DNA of 10,204 bases from Pavlovales sp. CCMP2436. Its lineage: Eukaryota > Haptophyta > Pavlovophyceae > Pavlovales. The notes beneath the pieces are model-generated. The model was given only the letters and a program-made list of their open reading frames with translations, did no database searches and was not told the origin of the DNA. The stretch covers positions 320,654-330,857 of the forward strand of contig MU631403.1 in the NCBI GenBank assembly GCA_026770615.1, written 5' to 3'. A program made the translations under genes and the position numbers. This document shows, in pieces, positions 1 through 7,770 of this stretch (its first letter is position 1; every line of letters starts with the position of its first letter).

Positions 1-33
<33 letters not shown>
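1..33. repeat. Poly(A) run, poly(T) on the dipeptidase strand
   Basis: Thirty-three A residues open the window. On the minus strand this is the start of the C69 intron after exon 10, so the donor reads AG|GTTTTT. The tract may extend past the window edge. Confidence 0.95.
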
Positions 34-34
<1 letters not shown>

Positions 35-37
<3 letters not shown>

Positions 38-865
38 AGGCCGGGTGCCAGCAGATCGAACACACGCCAGATGCGCCGGCCAGTGTAATAACGGTTGACC
101 TAGGTGTGTGTGCGTGTGTGTGTGTGCGTAGGGGGGGGGGCAGTCAGGAGAGAAACACGCTTTTGCAAAAGTCGGCACACACAAAAGAAGTCATTCGATT
201 GCAAAAGTCGGCACAAAAGAAGTAATTCGATTGCAAAAATGATGCTTCCCACCCGGGAAGTGGCACTTTAAAAGGGGGCAGGCAGTCACGAGGAATATGC
301 CGTAGTTGCTTTATAAACAGGTCTGCTATTTCATGATCGAAAGTGCTGTTTGCCGAACTAATTCGCTAATCCTAGACTGCTTTTGTTTGGCAGTTGCCCC
401 GAATTTGGCCCTATTCGGATTCGAATTAGTCTGCTGTCACGAGTTGTTGCATAATCGTTCTCGCCCCACAACAATGATATCAGTATGGCATGTACTTCGC
501 AATTTCTGCTCCAGACCACGGCTGGGCTGCGCCCGTGAGTATGGAACCGTGTTCGTGATCAGAAGATTGTAAGCTACCCCGAGTAGTGTGCCATTCGTGT
601 TACTGCTGAAGCAAGTTTACATGGGGGCTCAGCTACTTCGCAAAATACATATTCACATTAATGAGCATAAAGTATGAAACGGCACAAAAAACGGCTCTGC
701 TTCTCAGCGGCATAGCAACTTCGTGCCCGCGCTCCCCTGTGATTCGGACATTACATAAAATAAATGAAAATAAATCAATAAATAAATAAATAAATATATA
801 TATATATATATATGTGTGTGTATGTGTGTATATATACATACACATATATATATTTATATACATAC

Positions 866-923
<58 letters not shown>

Positions 924-3900
924 CCTGTGTTTTACCTGCAAGTCGATGATGTCTGCGGGCTCGAAGCCGAACGCAGCTGTGAAATCGAAAGCCGGCTCGG
1001 CGTGTTTCATGGGAGCGCCCGCCTCCCTGTCCCCCTGTAGTTATTACCATTATATAGAATATTACAATTATTTAGTTATTATTGTGCCCCCGCCTCCCTA
1101 TCCCCCTGTCAACATTATCATAACATAGAAAATTATCAGTATATAATTATGATTGTGCACCCGCCTTCCTGTCCACCTGTAAACATTATCATTATATTGA
1201 ATATTATCATCATATAATTATGATTGTGCACCCGCCTCCCTATCCCCCTGTCAACATTATCATTATATTGAAAATTATCAGTATATAATTATGATTGTGC
1301 ACCCGCCTTCCTGTCCACCTGTAAACATTATCATTATATTGAATATTATCATCATATAATTATTATTTAAACCCCGCCTCCCTGTCCAAATGTAAATATT
1401 ATCATCGTATATAATATTATTATGATATAATTATGATTATGCCCCCACCTCTCTGTCCCCTTGAAATTATTATAGTTGTATGATTATTATTGTGATGATG
1501 GTGATGGTGATGATAATTGCCATTCTCATCATGATTGTTATGATTGTTGCTGCTATTATTCGCAATAGTTTTAGTATGAACACTACCGTAAATTCGCCAT
1601 TGCTTGCGATCAAGTCCGAGCGGCGGGGGGGGGAGGCGGGAGGTGCGGGCGAGGGCGAGACGCCATACCTAATGCATTTTTAATAAAAATGATTATTACC
1701 TGATGCATTTTGATTCCAGTCCAGAGGGATATTCAGCGGTGGGGACGGTATCCGTGTGCTCTGCTACCCTCGGCCCGAGTGCTGTCTAAACGCTTGGTGA
1801 GCTGGCCGGGTCAGGGGACGGACGTTAATCTAGATATTTACACAGTATTATTTGATTTTGATTGAGGGTGAGCTAGTTATTGCATGCTAGTTATTGAATC
1901 CGAGTTTGGCAGGACTTCAGGGAATTTGAGGCATGGTGGCGCATAGTGATAAAGCCGTTCAAGCCCGGATGATTTGGAGTGAAGAGGGCCAGAGCAAGGG
2001 CCTGAGAAAAAGTGTTCCTTGAATCGAAAAAAAAAAAAAAAAAACCCAACCAACCAACCAACCAAAAAACGAAAAAGCAAACACAGCGACATACCAGCCC
2101 ATGCGGCGAGCAACGTCGATGGCGTTTGTCGAGCGCATGCACCACTCAGGCCCCTCCTCACACGCGCGAATCACAAAGTTGTTCGCCACAACGGAGACCT
2201 GCCTCGGCAAAATAAGAAACAATCGAAATAAAATACAGGACATATCATGAATAGAATATACAGGACAACAAGGCACCAGCTTGAATCTCTATCAGTGTAC
2301 CTGACTATTTTAGAATAAGACTAGGACGGGAAATGGAGCGAAGGTGGAGGCCAGGGCGATAGAAGGGGGCAATCAAAATTATTAGCATAATTTTTTTTTT
2401 AAAGTAACTCGCCTCGTTGTCCGGCACGCGCTTGGCGGCCCAGACGGCGGACTTGCCCGTGTCGTCAGGGCTATTAGTTAGTGCGGGAATGGGGATGGGG
2501 GGAGTGGGGGGGGGGGTGAGTGGACAGTCAATCGGGAGCCTTACAGGATCTAAAACTAACTAAACAATGCATCACATAAATATCAAAACAGATCTCTGGA
2601 TATGCCCGACTGGAACCACAGTTTGACTTGGTTAGTAAATCGTAGTCTAAACAAAAAGAGCAAAACGGTCTTAAAAAAATCGGCACACACACACACAAAC
2701 GGCTTACCTCCTGTGGAAGCCCCATGCGTTATTATTTGTTTCTTTGTGTAATACTTTTATTATTGCTATTATTAGTCCTGCCTGCCCGACTTCCCCTTTT
2801 GTACGCGCTCGCGCGCACACACGCACGCACGCACACACCCACACGCGCACACACACGCACACATACGCGCACACACGCGCACGCATACACGCACACGCAC
2901 ACACGCACGCACACACCTCACGTGGAAGACCCAGGCTTCGCCCGCCCTGTCTGCAATCACCAACGCCTCGCCACCCTCCCCGTGGTCAAAACCCTATTAT
3001 TATTATATTTATTTTTATTTTTATTAAGAATATTATTTTTATTGTTATTGTTGTTATTATTGTCATCATTATTATTATATTACCATTATTCATACTTTTC
3101 CTATTCATTCATTAAAAAAAAAAAAAAAAAAAAATACTCACAGTAATAGTGACAATAAGAGCTGTCATTTTACCTCCCACTTGCTCGGGCCCACGGGCAG
3201 CACCGGACCACCCGGCACCGTAGGACGCCGGGGCTCGCCTATCGGGGGGGGGGGGTTGGCCTAGTCAGTGCTGGCGGCGGCAGGCAGCACCTCCCCACGG
3301 GGTATAGCAGGATACTTGGGCACGCCGCACAACTAAATCTTGTAGAGGCGGATTCACTCCTCGGAATGACGTCTTCGTGAAGCGGAAGGACGGAAGGAAA
3401 TAAATGAGATAACGATGCTTGAACATTAAGTGCATGAGACGACCGATGCGCTGACCCTCCAAGGCCATGTCCGAACGCCTTCGGGCTGCAGGTCGGGGGA
3501 CGTTGAAAGAACTATTCTCAAAAAAGATATAGCTGCCGGCTAACCTGTGGGCTCGCCGTAGATCGTGTTAAAGGCAGCGGCGCCCCCGTAGTAGCCGTAC
3601 TCCTCGGCCAGTGCACCCATCGTGGAAATGGCGCAGCGGGCAGTGGCACAGCGCTCAAGAGCCACCTACATTTAGCAGTCAGGGGTAGGGGGGGAAGGGG
3701 GTAGGGAGGGGGGGTCAGCGCATAGGGGCACAGGCAACGGAAAAGCGCTCCACGGCATGGCATGGCACAGACAGGGCGGACAGGGCAGACCACCATGGCA
3801 GGGCGATGCTAGCAGCGGGTGTAGACTCGTTTAAAAAAACCTATTGTAAAAACAGACTCGTGGAGCAGGTCACTCGACCGTCAGCTTTTGGACAGTCGCC

Positions 3901-3971
3901 CTCGCGAGCAGCCCAGGCACAAACCCTCGCGAGTAGATGGCGGGAGAGCAATCACAACTATCAAAAAGCAA

Positions 3972-4016
<45 letters not shown>

Positions 4017-4879
4017 TACGAGCAGCTACCTTGGAAAGCTCTTCGATCCCGAAAAGCGCAGTCCCGTTGTTCACGCCGATCGGTGCCGCCCCAAGCTTGG
4101 ATGAGCATGTGGACTCGCCCATGACAAGGCCGACCTCGTTCGAAATGCCGTAGTCGGCATCGATATAGCCGTAAGTGTGCGCCACCTGCACCATGCCGCG
4201 TCGCGCAAGGGGGGCAAGGCACGTACTCGATCGGAGGTGAGTCACGTACAGCGCGGGACTATCGCCACACGCGGGAGGGCGTGCCGCGTGTGGGATGGCG
4301 TGCCGCGTGTGGGAGGGCGTGCCGCGTGTGGGAGGGCGTGCCGCGTGCGGGAGGGCGTGCCGCGTGCGGGAGCACGCGCACCTGAGGCACAAAACCGAGC
4401 GGGAGATAGCGAGCCTCCTCGGGCATGTTGCCGGGCATCAGAGTATCGCGCGCGTAGCCGGGCGCGCGCTCGGGAGCCAGCAGGCGCGGGAAGGTGCCGA
4501 TGCTCAGGTAGACCGGACGATGCGAACCCCCTGCGTGGTCGGCGGCGGGGACGCGCACGACGCGGATGTCGGCGGCGCCACCCGAGTCATCCGAGTGGGT
4601 CACCATGGGCGAGCCGTTGGACGAGGCATCCTTGCCGACTGCGATCGCGGTGCACCCGTCCACACCCTGCGGCGGGCAAACGCGGAAACCCGGGTGCGCA
4701 TTCGCTCAGCTGAACCCGGGTGCGCACACGCTCAGCGGTGCGCACGGCGAGGGCCCGCGTGCGCGCGAGCTGCGCAGCCAGGAGTGGATCGCACGGCGGG
4801 GAGCACGGCTTACCGGCGCGAGTAGCGCGAGCGAGAACGCCGCGGCGAGCAGCGTCGCTCTCCGAAGACGAAGCGACAT
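35..4879 (-). CDS. Family C69 (PepD-like) dipeptidase, ten exons, C-terminus beyond the left edge
   Basis: Predicted Ntn-fold dipeptidase with a signal peptide, so probably lysosomal, vacuolar or secreted. Coding blocks, read downwards: 4879-4814, 4666-4382, 4185-4030, 3665-3545, 3238-3174, 2993-2917, 2470-2413, 2198-2095, 1026-936, 99-35. They join in frame to give 362 residues plus two bases. Residues 1-22 (MSLRLRR, then a Leu/Ala core) look like a signal peptide. Residue 27 is the Cys of [15 protein letters not shown], which in C69 becomes the N-terminal nucleophile after processing. Further family blocks are [102 protein letters not shown] and [14 protein letters not shown]. An in-frame ATG at 4924 would add 15 residues; I prefer 4879 because it gives the cleaner signal peptide. 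Intron 7 has a GC donor. The last donor (34/33) runs into a poly-T tract. Family assignment is strong; exon 6/7 junctions are the least certain. Confidence 0.9.
163..230 (+). repeat. Two-copy imperfect tandem repeat
   Basis: Copy 1 is 163-198 and copy 2 is 199-230. Both read TTGCAAAAGTCGGCAC, then AAAAGAAGT, then ATTCGA. Copy 1 has four extra bases (ACAC), and one base differs. A third copy begins at 231 and stops after about ten bases. It is intronic. Confidence 0.85.
793..919. repeat. TA/TG microsatellite
   Basis: About 127 bp of alternating TA with TG/TACA interruptions, preceded by (AATA)n from about 775. It sits in intron 9 of the C69 gene, starting 16 bases inside the donor at 935. Confidence 0.95.
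1017..1475 (-). repeat. 71-bp minisatellite, seven copies, overlapping the C69 exon 9 acceptor
   Basis: The motif GCCTCCCTGTCCCCCTGT (variants GCCTTCC, CCTAT, CCACC) starts at 1021, 1092, 1163, 1234, 1305, 1376 and 1447, a constant spacing of 71 bp. Copies alternate in type, and 1092-1233 and 1234-1375 are near-identical 142-bp pairs. The rest of each unit is AT-rich (ATTATCATTATATTGAA, ATATAATTATGATTGTG). The first copy covers the real acceptor (GACAG at 1031-1027) and the first bases of exon 9. Confidence 0.93.
1027..2094 (-). other. Intron 8 of the C69 gene (1068 bp)
   Basis: The donor GTATGT at 2094 follows MG and the first two bases of a Trp codon; the acceptor is GACAG at 1031-1027. 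Beside the 71-bp array it holds a GAT/TGA-rich stretch at 1480-1560, a G9 run at 1625-1633 and an A18 tract with (CCAA)n at 2027-2063. The 1683-2020 part shows no coding block that fits the family or phase. Confidence 0.8.
2027..2063. repeat. Poly(A) followed by (CCAA)n
   Basis: Eighteen A residues at 2027-2044, then CCCAACCAACCAACCAACC. On the gene strand this is GGTT repeats followed by poly(T), 30 bases inside the exon 8 donor. Confidence 0.9.
2471..2916 (-). other. Intron 6 of the C69 gene (446 bp), starting in a GT/GC-rich microsatellite
   Basis: Phase 2 on both sides. The donor AG|GTGTGT at 2916 is chosen because only it restores the frame (FHV-S-PDDTG); a stronger-looking GTGAGG five bases earlier (2921) would hit a stop in exon 7. 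A (CA) run lies at 2683-2697, and a G9 run before a GTGAG lies near 2508-2519. A good cryptic donor (GAG|GTAAGC near 2706) lies inside it. Confidence 0.75.
2813..2918. repeat. (CACG/CA)n microsatellite
   Basis: About 105 bp of CACA and CACG repeats on the plus strand, that is (GTGTGC)n on the dipeptidase strand. It begins exactly at the exon 6 donor. Confidence 0.95.
2996..3134. repeat. TTA/TTG low-complexity tract and A21 run
   Basis: TTATTA and TTGTTA repeats span 2996-3110, followed by 21 A at 3114-3134. Together they fill most of C69 intron 5 (3173-2994), a 180-bp intron with donor GTAAAA and acceptor AATAG. Confidence 0.85.
3239..3544 (-). other. Intron 4 of the C69 gene (306 bp)
   Basis: The donor GTTAGC at 3544 is phase 1. 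The acceptor GATAG at 3243-3239 is preceded by a 12-base C run on the gene strand (G12 at 3244-3255), with CACTGAC upstream as a possible branch site. I see no other feature in it. Confidence 0.75.
3972..4016. repeat. (CAG)15 trinucleotide repeat, (CTG)15 on the gene strand
   Basis: Fifteen uninterrupted triplets, all CAG but for one CAA at position six. It lies in C69 intron 3 (4029-3666), beginning 13 bases after the exon 3 donor GTAGCT. The poly-Gln and poly-Ala readings are in non-coding frames. The rest of this 364-bp intron holds only a G-rich stretch at 3690-3715. Confidence 0.95.
4273..4371. repeat. 19-bp minisatellite, five copies plus a partial
   Basis: The unit GGGAGGGCGTGCCGCGTGT runs from 4273 to 4367 in five copies, then stops after five matching bases. 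Copy 2 has T for G at one position; copies 4 and 5 end in C. It fills half of C69 intron 2 (4381-4186), ending about ten bases from the donor GTGCGC. Confidence 0.93.
4687..4736. repeat. 26-bp tandem duplication in C69 intron 1
   Basis: AACCCGGGTGCGCA followed by CGCTCAGC occurs twice, 26 bp apart, with only a few mismatches. It lies in the 147-bp intron 1 (4813-4667) between the signal peptide exon and the catalytic Cys exon. Confidence 0.8.
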
Positions 4880-5013
4880 CTCGTGGGCTTTCGCAGCAAG
4901 AAAGACTGTAGCGGGCGTCATCATGTCTTTTTCACCGTTTTTCGTCTCCGGCTCTGGGCGAGCAGGGAGCTCGCACGGTCTAGCAGAGAACTGCGCCGCT
5001 GTGTCGAGCAGTC
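4880..5013. promoter_or_regulatory. Short shared upstream region of the dipeptidase and the small membrane protein
   Basis: Only 134 bp separate the two start codons (89 bp if the dipeptidase starts at 4924), so the genes probably share a bidirectional promoter. I see no TATA box or clear inverted repeat. A pyrimidine-rich stretch (TCTTTTTCACCGTTTTTCG) lies at about 4925-4943. Confidence 0.5.
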
Positions 5014-5367
5014 ATGAAGCTGGATGCGTGGGCGCAGACGGTTTTTTCCATCCTGTTTGGCGCGTTCGCCGGCATGGTCGGGATCGGTCTAGGCATCTGG
5101 AAGTCCACACAGTGGTGGAAGGGGCGCAGACGGCTCAATACGAACAGGAAGATCCTCCAGGACATCGAGATGGAGTTTGCGGAGGAGGACGACGACGAGC
5201 TGCTCTACGCGACGACGACGCACGTGGACAACGACTGGGCAGACTTGCGTATCGATGACGCGTCCAACGGGGCGGCGCTGCAGTCTAACGCCAGCCTTAA
5301 GAAACCGACAGTGCCGGTGCGGAAGGCCCCGCGCTCGGACGAGGACGAATGGAGCGGTACCATCTGA
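5014..5367 (+). CDS. Small single-pass membrane protein, unknown function
   Basis: An uninterrupted 117-codon frame with ATG at 5014 and TGA at 5365-5367. Residues 9-29 (TVFSILFGAFAGMVGIGLGIW) form one hydrophobic, glycine-rich helix. A basic stretch follows (KSTQWWKGRRR, 30-40), then an acidic patch (EFAEEDDDELL, 54-64) and a polar tail ending DEDEWSGTI. The positive charges after the helix predict a cytosolic C-terminus, with the first eight residues in the lumen or outside. I recognise no family. Support for a real gene is the membrane-protein layout, GC-rich coding-like composition, position between a start-to-start and an end-to-end neighbour, and an ATTAAA 60 bp past the stop. The other frames across this stretch are open too because of the GC content, so reality is probable rather than certain. 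It may have introns or a longer 5' exon that I cannot see. Confidence 0.6.
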   Translation: MKLDAWAQTVFSILFGAFAGMVGIGLGIWKSTQWWKGRRRLNTNRKILQDIEMEFAEEDDDELLYATTTHVDNDWADLRIDDASNGAALQSNASLKKPTVPVRKAPRSDEDEWSGTI

Positions 5368-5877
5368 CCGGATGATACACTGGTCATTCGCGGACATCTT
5401 GAGCAAAATGTCCGCCCGTTGGCGTTATTAAACCGGAATGAGGATTATAGAAATTATTAGTTACTTTATAGGAATGAGGTTCCTCATTCGTCGCGCCGCA
5501 CCTGTCCGGAGGGGCAGGGGTCTGGGGCGGAGCCCTCAGTAGAAAGAAAAAGCCCGCCACAGGCGGGGGGGGGTCTGTAACGTCATACATGGCAACGTCG
5601 CCGCCATGAAACTGAAAGATCATAATAACTGAACTAACTTCAATCACGCGTAGAAGTATATTAAATTATGCGAGCCGTTATGTAATATCTAATCCGAATC
5701 TCGCTGAATTCCTATAACTAACATGACTGATAATTTTAGTGGAAGTCACCTGGCACGCTGCAATATCTAACTTGTAAAAGGAAAATTTCGAGAAGACTTT
5801 CATAGGTATGCGCTCGAGGGCATATGCGGCCAGCACCTCGCAGCGGCTCGCGCACGGCATGTCTAGTTTGCACGGGC
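5368..5877. other. Convergent intergenic region with both 3' ends
   Basis: This 510-bp stretch lies between the stop of the small membrane protein and the stop of the centrin gene, so it should hold both 3' UTRs. An ATTAAA at 5427-5432 could serve the plus-strand gene. A near-perfect inverted repeat (GAATGAGG, TT, CCTCATTC) lies at 5472-5489, and a GC stem (CCCGCC-ACA-GGCGGG) at 5553-5567. No coding block is evident. Confidence 0.6.
5427..5432 (+). terminator. Candidate polyadenylation signal ATTAAA
   Basis: It lies 60 bases after the stop of the small membrane protein gene. ATTAAA is the second most common animal signal; many algae use others, so this is weak. Confidence 0.3.
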
Positions 5878-7770
5878 TCATGGCAGCCCACGCTTGAGCA
5901 CCTTCCAGAACTCGTCAGCGTCGACCAGTCCGTTCTTGTCCACGTCCGCGGCCGTGATCATCTCCACGAGCTCCTTTTTTTTTTTTTTTTTTTTAGCGCG
6001 CGGGGGGGGGGGCGGTCGTAAGGGCCGAGAGATAATCTTCACAAGCTCCTGTATCCGAATGCTATTTATCATTAATATTTGTTATACAGAGGAGGTGGCA
6101 GAGGGGGGGGGTGAGCAAGCAGAGAGGGTAGGAGGTGTACTTGCAGCGGAAAAGCTCGGGCTGGGCCAGCAAGTGGGAGCAGGCAGCCGGCGCCAGCACT
6201 GCGTGTGCATGGGTACAAGCGCATCCAGACATTCAGTTTGTCAGACAGTGGAGTAGCTAAGTAGCTTTAACTCTATTCCTAGGTCCAGGCTGGCGTGTGC
6301 CTGTTCGGGAAGTTATGCTGATCTGATCGCTGCGACGCTATATCTACACTATATATATGTTAGTTGTGAAGATATAACTCCCCCCCCAACGCGCCATTGC
6401 CTGCTGCACGCCCTATTTCGGGGCGCTGGCTTAGGCGCCAATGCGCTTGCTATATGCTCCGACTATTCCCTAATCCGAATATATTGAATACCACCCTTGC
6501 TGCCAGGACTGATGTCTGACGTCGATCAAGTCTGTGAGTGAACACCTCCTGTTGATCACTGCCAGGCTGCTAATATTATATCTTCCGAATGTCCACATAT
6601 TTTTAATAGAGATCTAATAATAACGACGCGAGGGGGGGGGGGTTGCACTCCTTCGCCTGACATGTTATTAATTACTTCAGACTGATAATAATGTTTATTA
6701 AATAGTTACATTTGTATTCCTTCATTTTTGACGCACCTCGTCTGTCATGTTTTCGCCCAGCTCAACCGCCACCTGCTTCAGCTCCTTGAAGCCAATGCCG
6801 CCGCCATCGTGCGCGAACTGGAATCATTTACACATATATATATATATATGTATGATACTTAGATTTGTCTGTGTATATATATTACTGATAAGGATTTAAG
6901 CTTTGCGTGCTTCCTCCTTCCACGCACTCTATGATGACTTGTAAGAATAAGAAGCACCTGCCGAAAGGTCTTGCGTACTTCCTCCTTCGAGTCGCGCTCG
7001 CTCATCTTGCGCACCAGCAGCTCCAGGAACTCGTTAAAGTCGATATTCCCTGCAGGGAGAGGGGGGGGTCCGACTAAGTCGTGGGGTGGTGGGGGGGGGA
7101 AGGGGGGAGGGGGGGCAATAGAACAGAGGCACTAGATGAGAGTCTAGATGGGGTACAGCGAGTACCTCGTCCGGTCTTGTCGAGTGAGTGGATCATCTCG
7201 CTCACCTCCTCCTTGCGCGGCTCGAAGCCCAGCGCGCGCAGAAGCACCTGTCCGGCCGTTAAAGATGGGACGCACAGGGACGCGGAACAGCGGGTTCAGC
7301 CAGGCGCATAGGGACGGGCGGTGACGAAGAGGCAAAAGGAGGGGCTGGATGCATTCGCCGCTTGGAACCCCCCGCCCCCCCCCCAACCCCCCCCCCAACT
7401 CCAATCCCCCCCCCCCCTCATCCCTTCCCCCCACCCAGTCACCTTGAGCGCATTGGCGTCAATCACACCCTCGCCGTGCGTGTCGAAGAGATCAAACGCC
7501 TGTCTGATCTCCGCCCTCTGCTGAGCGGAGAGTTCCAACCTGCCCGAACCCGGGGACGCGCGGCCGGAACCCGGGGACGCGCGGCCGGCGGTGTTGCCCG
7601 GTCTCGCCTTGATCTTGCGAGTGTGACCGGCAGACAAGGGAGCGCGCGCGGGGTGGGCGTGAGCGGGCGTGTGCGGGAGAAGCGGCGCGGTGGCGCAACG
7701 GCCGGGTGCGCTCCAGTGTCCTACCCCCCCTCCCGGCGCCGCCGTCGCGCGCGCGACACACCTCCGGCAT
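5878..7770 (-). CDS. Centrin-like EF-hand protein, six exons, divergent calcium sites
   Basis: Centrins are small calcium-binding proteins of centrioles and basal bodies. Blocks, read downwards: 7770-7762, 7613-7443, 7247-7166, 7049-6958, 6817-6737, 5973-5878, in frame to TGA, 176 residues (centrins are usually about 160-175). Family landmarks are [20 protein letters not shown] [46 protein letters not shown] and [15 protein letters not shown]. Site 4 (155-166) has the full D-x-D-x-N-G...E pattern. Site 2 (83-94) has Asp1 and Glu12 but Thr and Arg at positions 3 and 5. Site 1 (47-58) has Ala at position 12. Site 3 (119 on) lacks Asp1 and is one residue short. The first exon (Met-Pro-Glu) is inferred: no ATG opens the second block, and 7770-7762 joins in phase at a GTGTGT donor. 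The acceptor after 7614 is also a choice; AAG three bases further in would also work. The N-terminus is Gly/Ser/Arg-rich. Confidence 0.9.
5974..6736 (-). other. Centrin intron 5 (763 bp) ending in an A20 tract
   Basis: The donor is GTGCGT after MTDE; the acceptor is AAAAG before ELVEMI, phase 0. On the gene strand the end reads C10, then GCGCGCT, then twenty A (5994-5975), then G. The inside holds further G/C homopolymers near 6101, 6377 and 6632. Part of it (6080-6240) is GC-rich, but it carries no frame that extends centrin. Confidence 0.75.
7057..7115. repeat. G-rich tract, pyrimidine tract of centrin intron 3
   Basis: Several runs of five to nine G on the plus strand. On the centrin strand they are C runs just before the exon 4 acceptor (CTGCAG, 7050) and may act as the polypyrimidine tract. 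Confidence 0.75.
7368..7436 (-). repeat. Poly-G tracts at the start of centrin intron 2
   Basis: On the plus strand there are C runs of 6 to 14 separated by AA, G or T. On the centrin strand they become at least five G runs starting 7 bases after the donor GTGACT, which fits a G-quadruplex in the pre-mRNA. Confidence 0.8.
7546..7587. repeat. 21-bp in-frame duplication in centrin exon 2
   Basis: Two perfect 21-base copies, 7546-7566 and 7567-7587. They encode the repeated heptad GRASPGS in the N-terminal tail, upstream of EF-hand 1. Confidence 0.93.

Larger units (their letters stand above)
100..935 (-). other. Intron 9 of the C69 gene (836 bp)
   Basis: It lies between DLQ (donor GTAAAA at 935) and VNRYYTGRR (acceptor CCTAG at 101-100), phase 0 on both sides. 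It holds a TA/TG microsatellite, a partial 36/32-bp tandem duplication at 163-230, a G10 run at 130-139 and a GT-rich stretch at about 104-127 just upstream of the acceptor. I see no further coding block or RNA gene in it; the 88-codon open frame at 306-572 has no ATG start and no family features. Confidence 0.75.

Noticed and set aside
306..572. 88-codon plus-strand open frame
   Set aside because: Starts at a non-ATG codon, lies inside a dipeptidase intron on the other strand, and shows no domain or composition typical of the exons.
775..1128. Open frames of alternating Ile/Tyr or Cys/Val on both strands
   Set aside because: They are translations of the TA/TG microsatellite; only 1026-936 on the minus strand is coding, as dipeptidase exon 9.
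2703..2708. Strong donor GAG|GTAAGC in C69 intron 6, possibly ending a microexon
   Set aside because: No upstream acceptor gives a length that keeps the frame, and the family alignment has no gap to fill. Kept only as a cryptic site.
2704..2963. Open frames rich in Cys/Val/Arg or Thr/His
   Set aside because: Translations of the CACG repeat. The small piece EAWVFH is real but belongs to exon 6.
3114..3134. Poly(A) tracts as tails of retrotransposed elements
   Set aside because: No element body or target-site duplication is visible next to any of the tracts, so slippage is the simpler reading.
3888..4124. Poly-Gln or poly-Ala protein
   Set aside because: The CAG tract is intronic in the dipeptidase gene; the open frames follow from the triplet repeat.
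4177..5258. Long plus-strand Arg/Ala-rich frames
   Set aside because: Antisense shadows of dipeptidase exons 1-2 and an alternate frame of the small membrane protein, open because of high GC content.
5472..5567. Hairpin-like sequences as a bacterial-type terminator
   Set aside because: The locus is eukaryotic, the first palindrome has a two-base loop, and no T run follows; listed only as intergenic structure.
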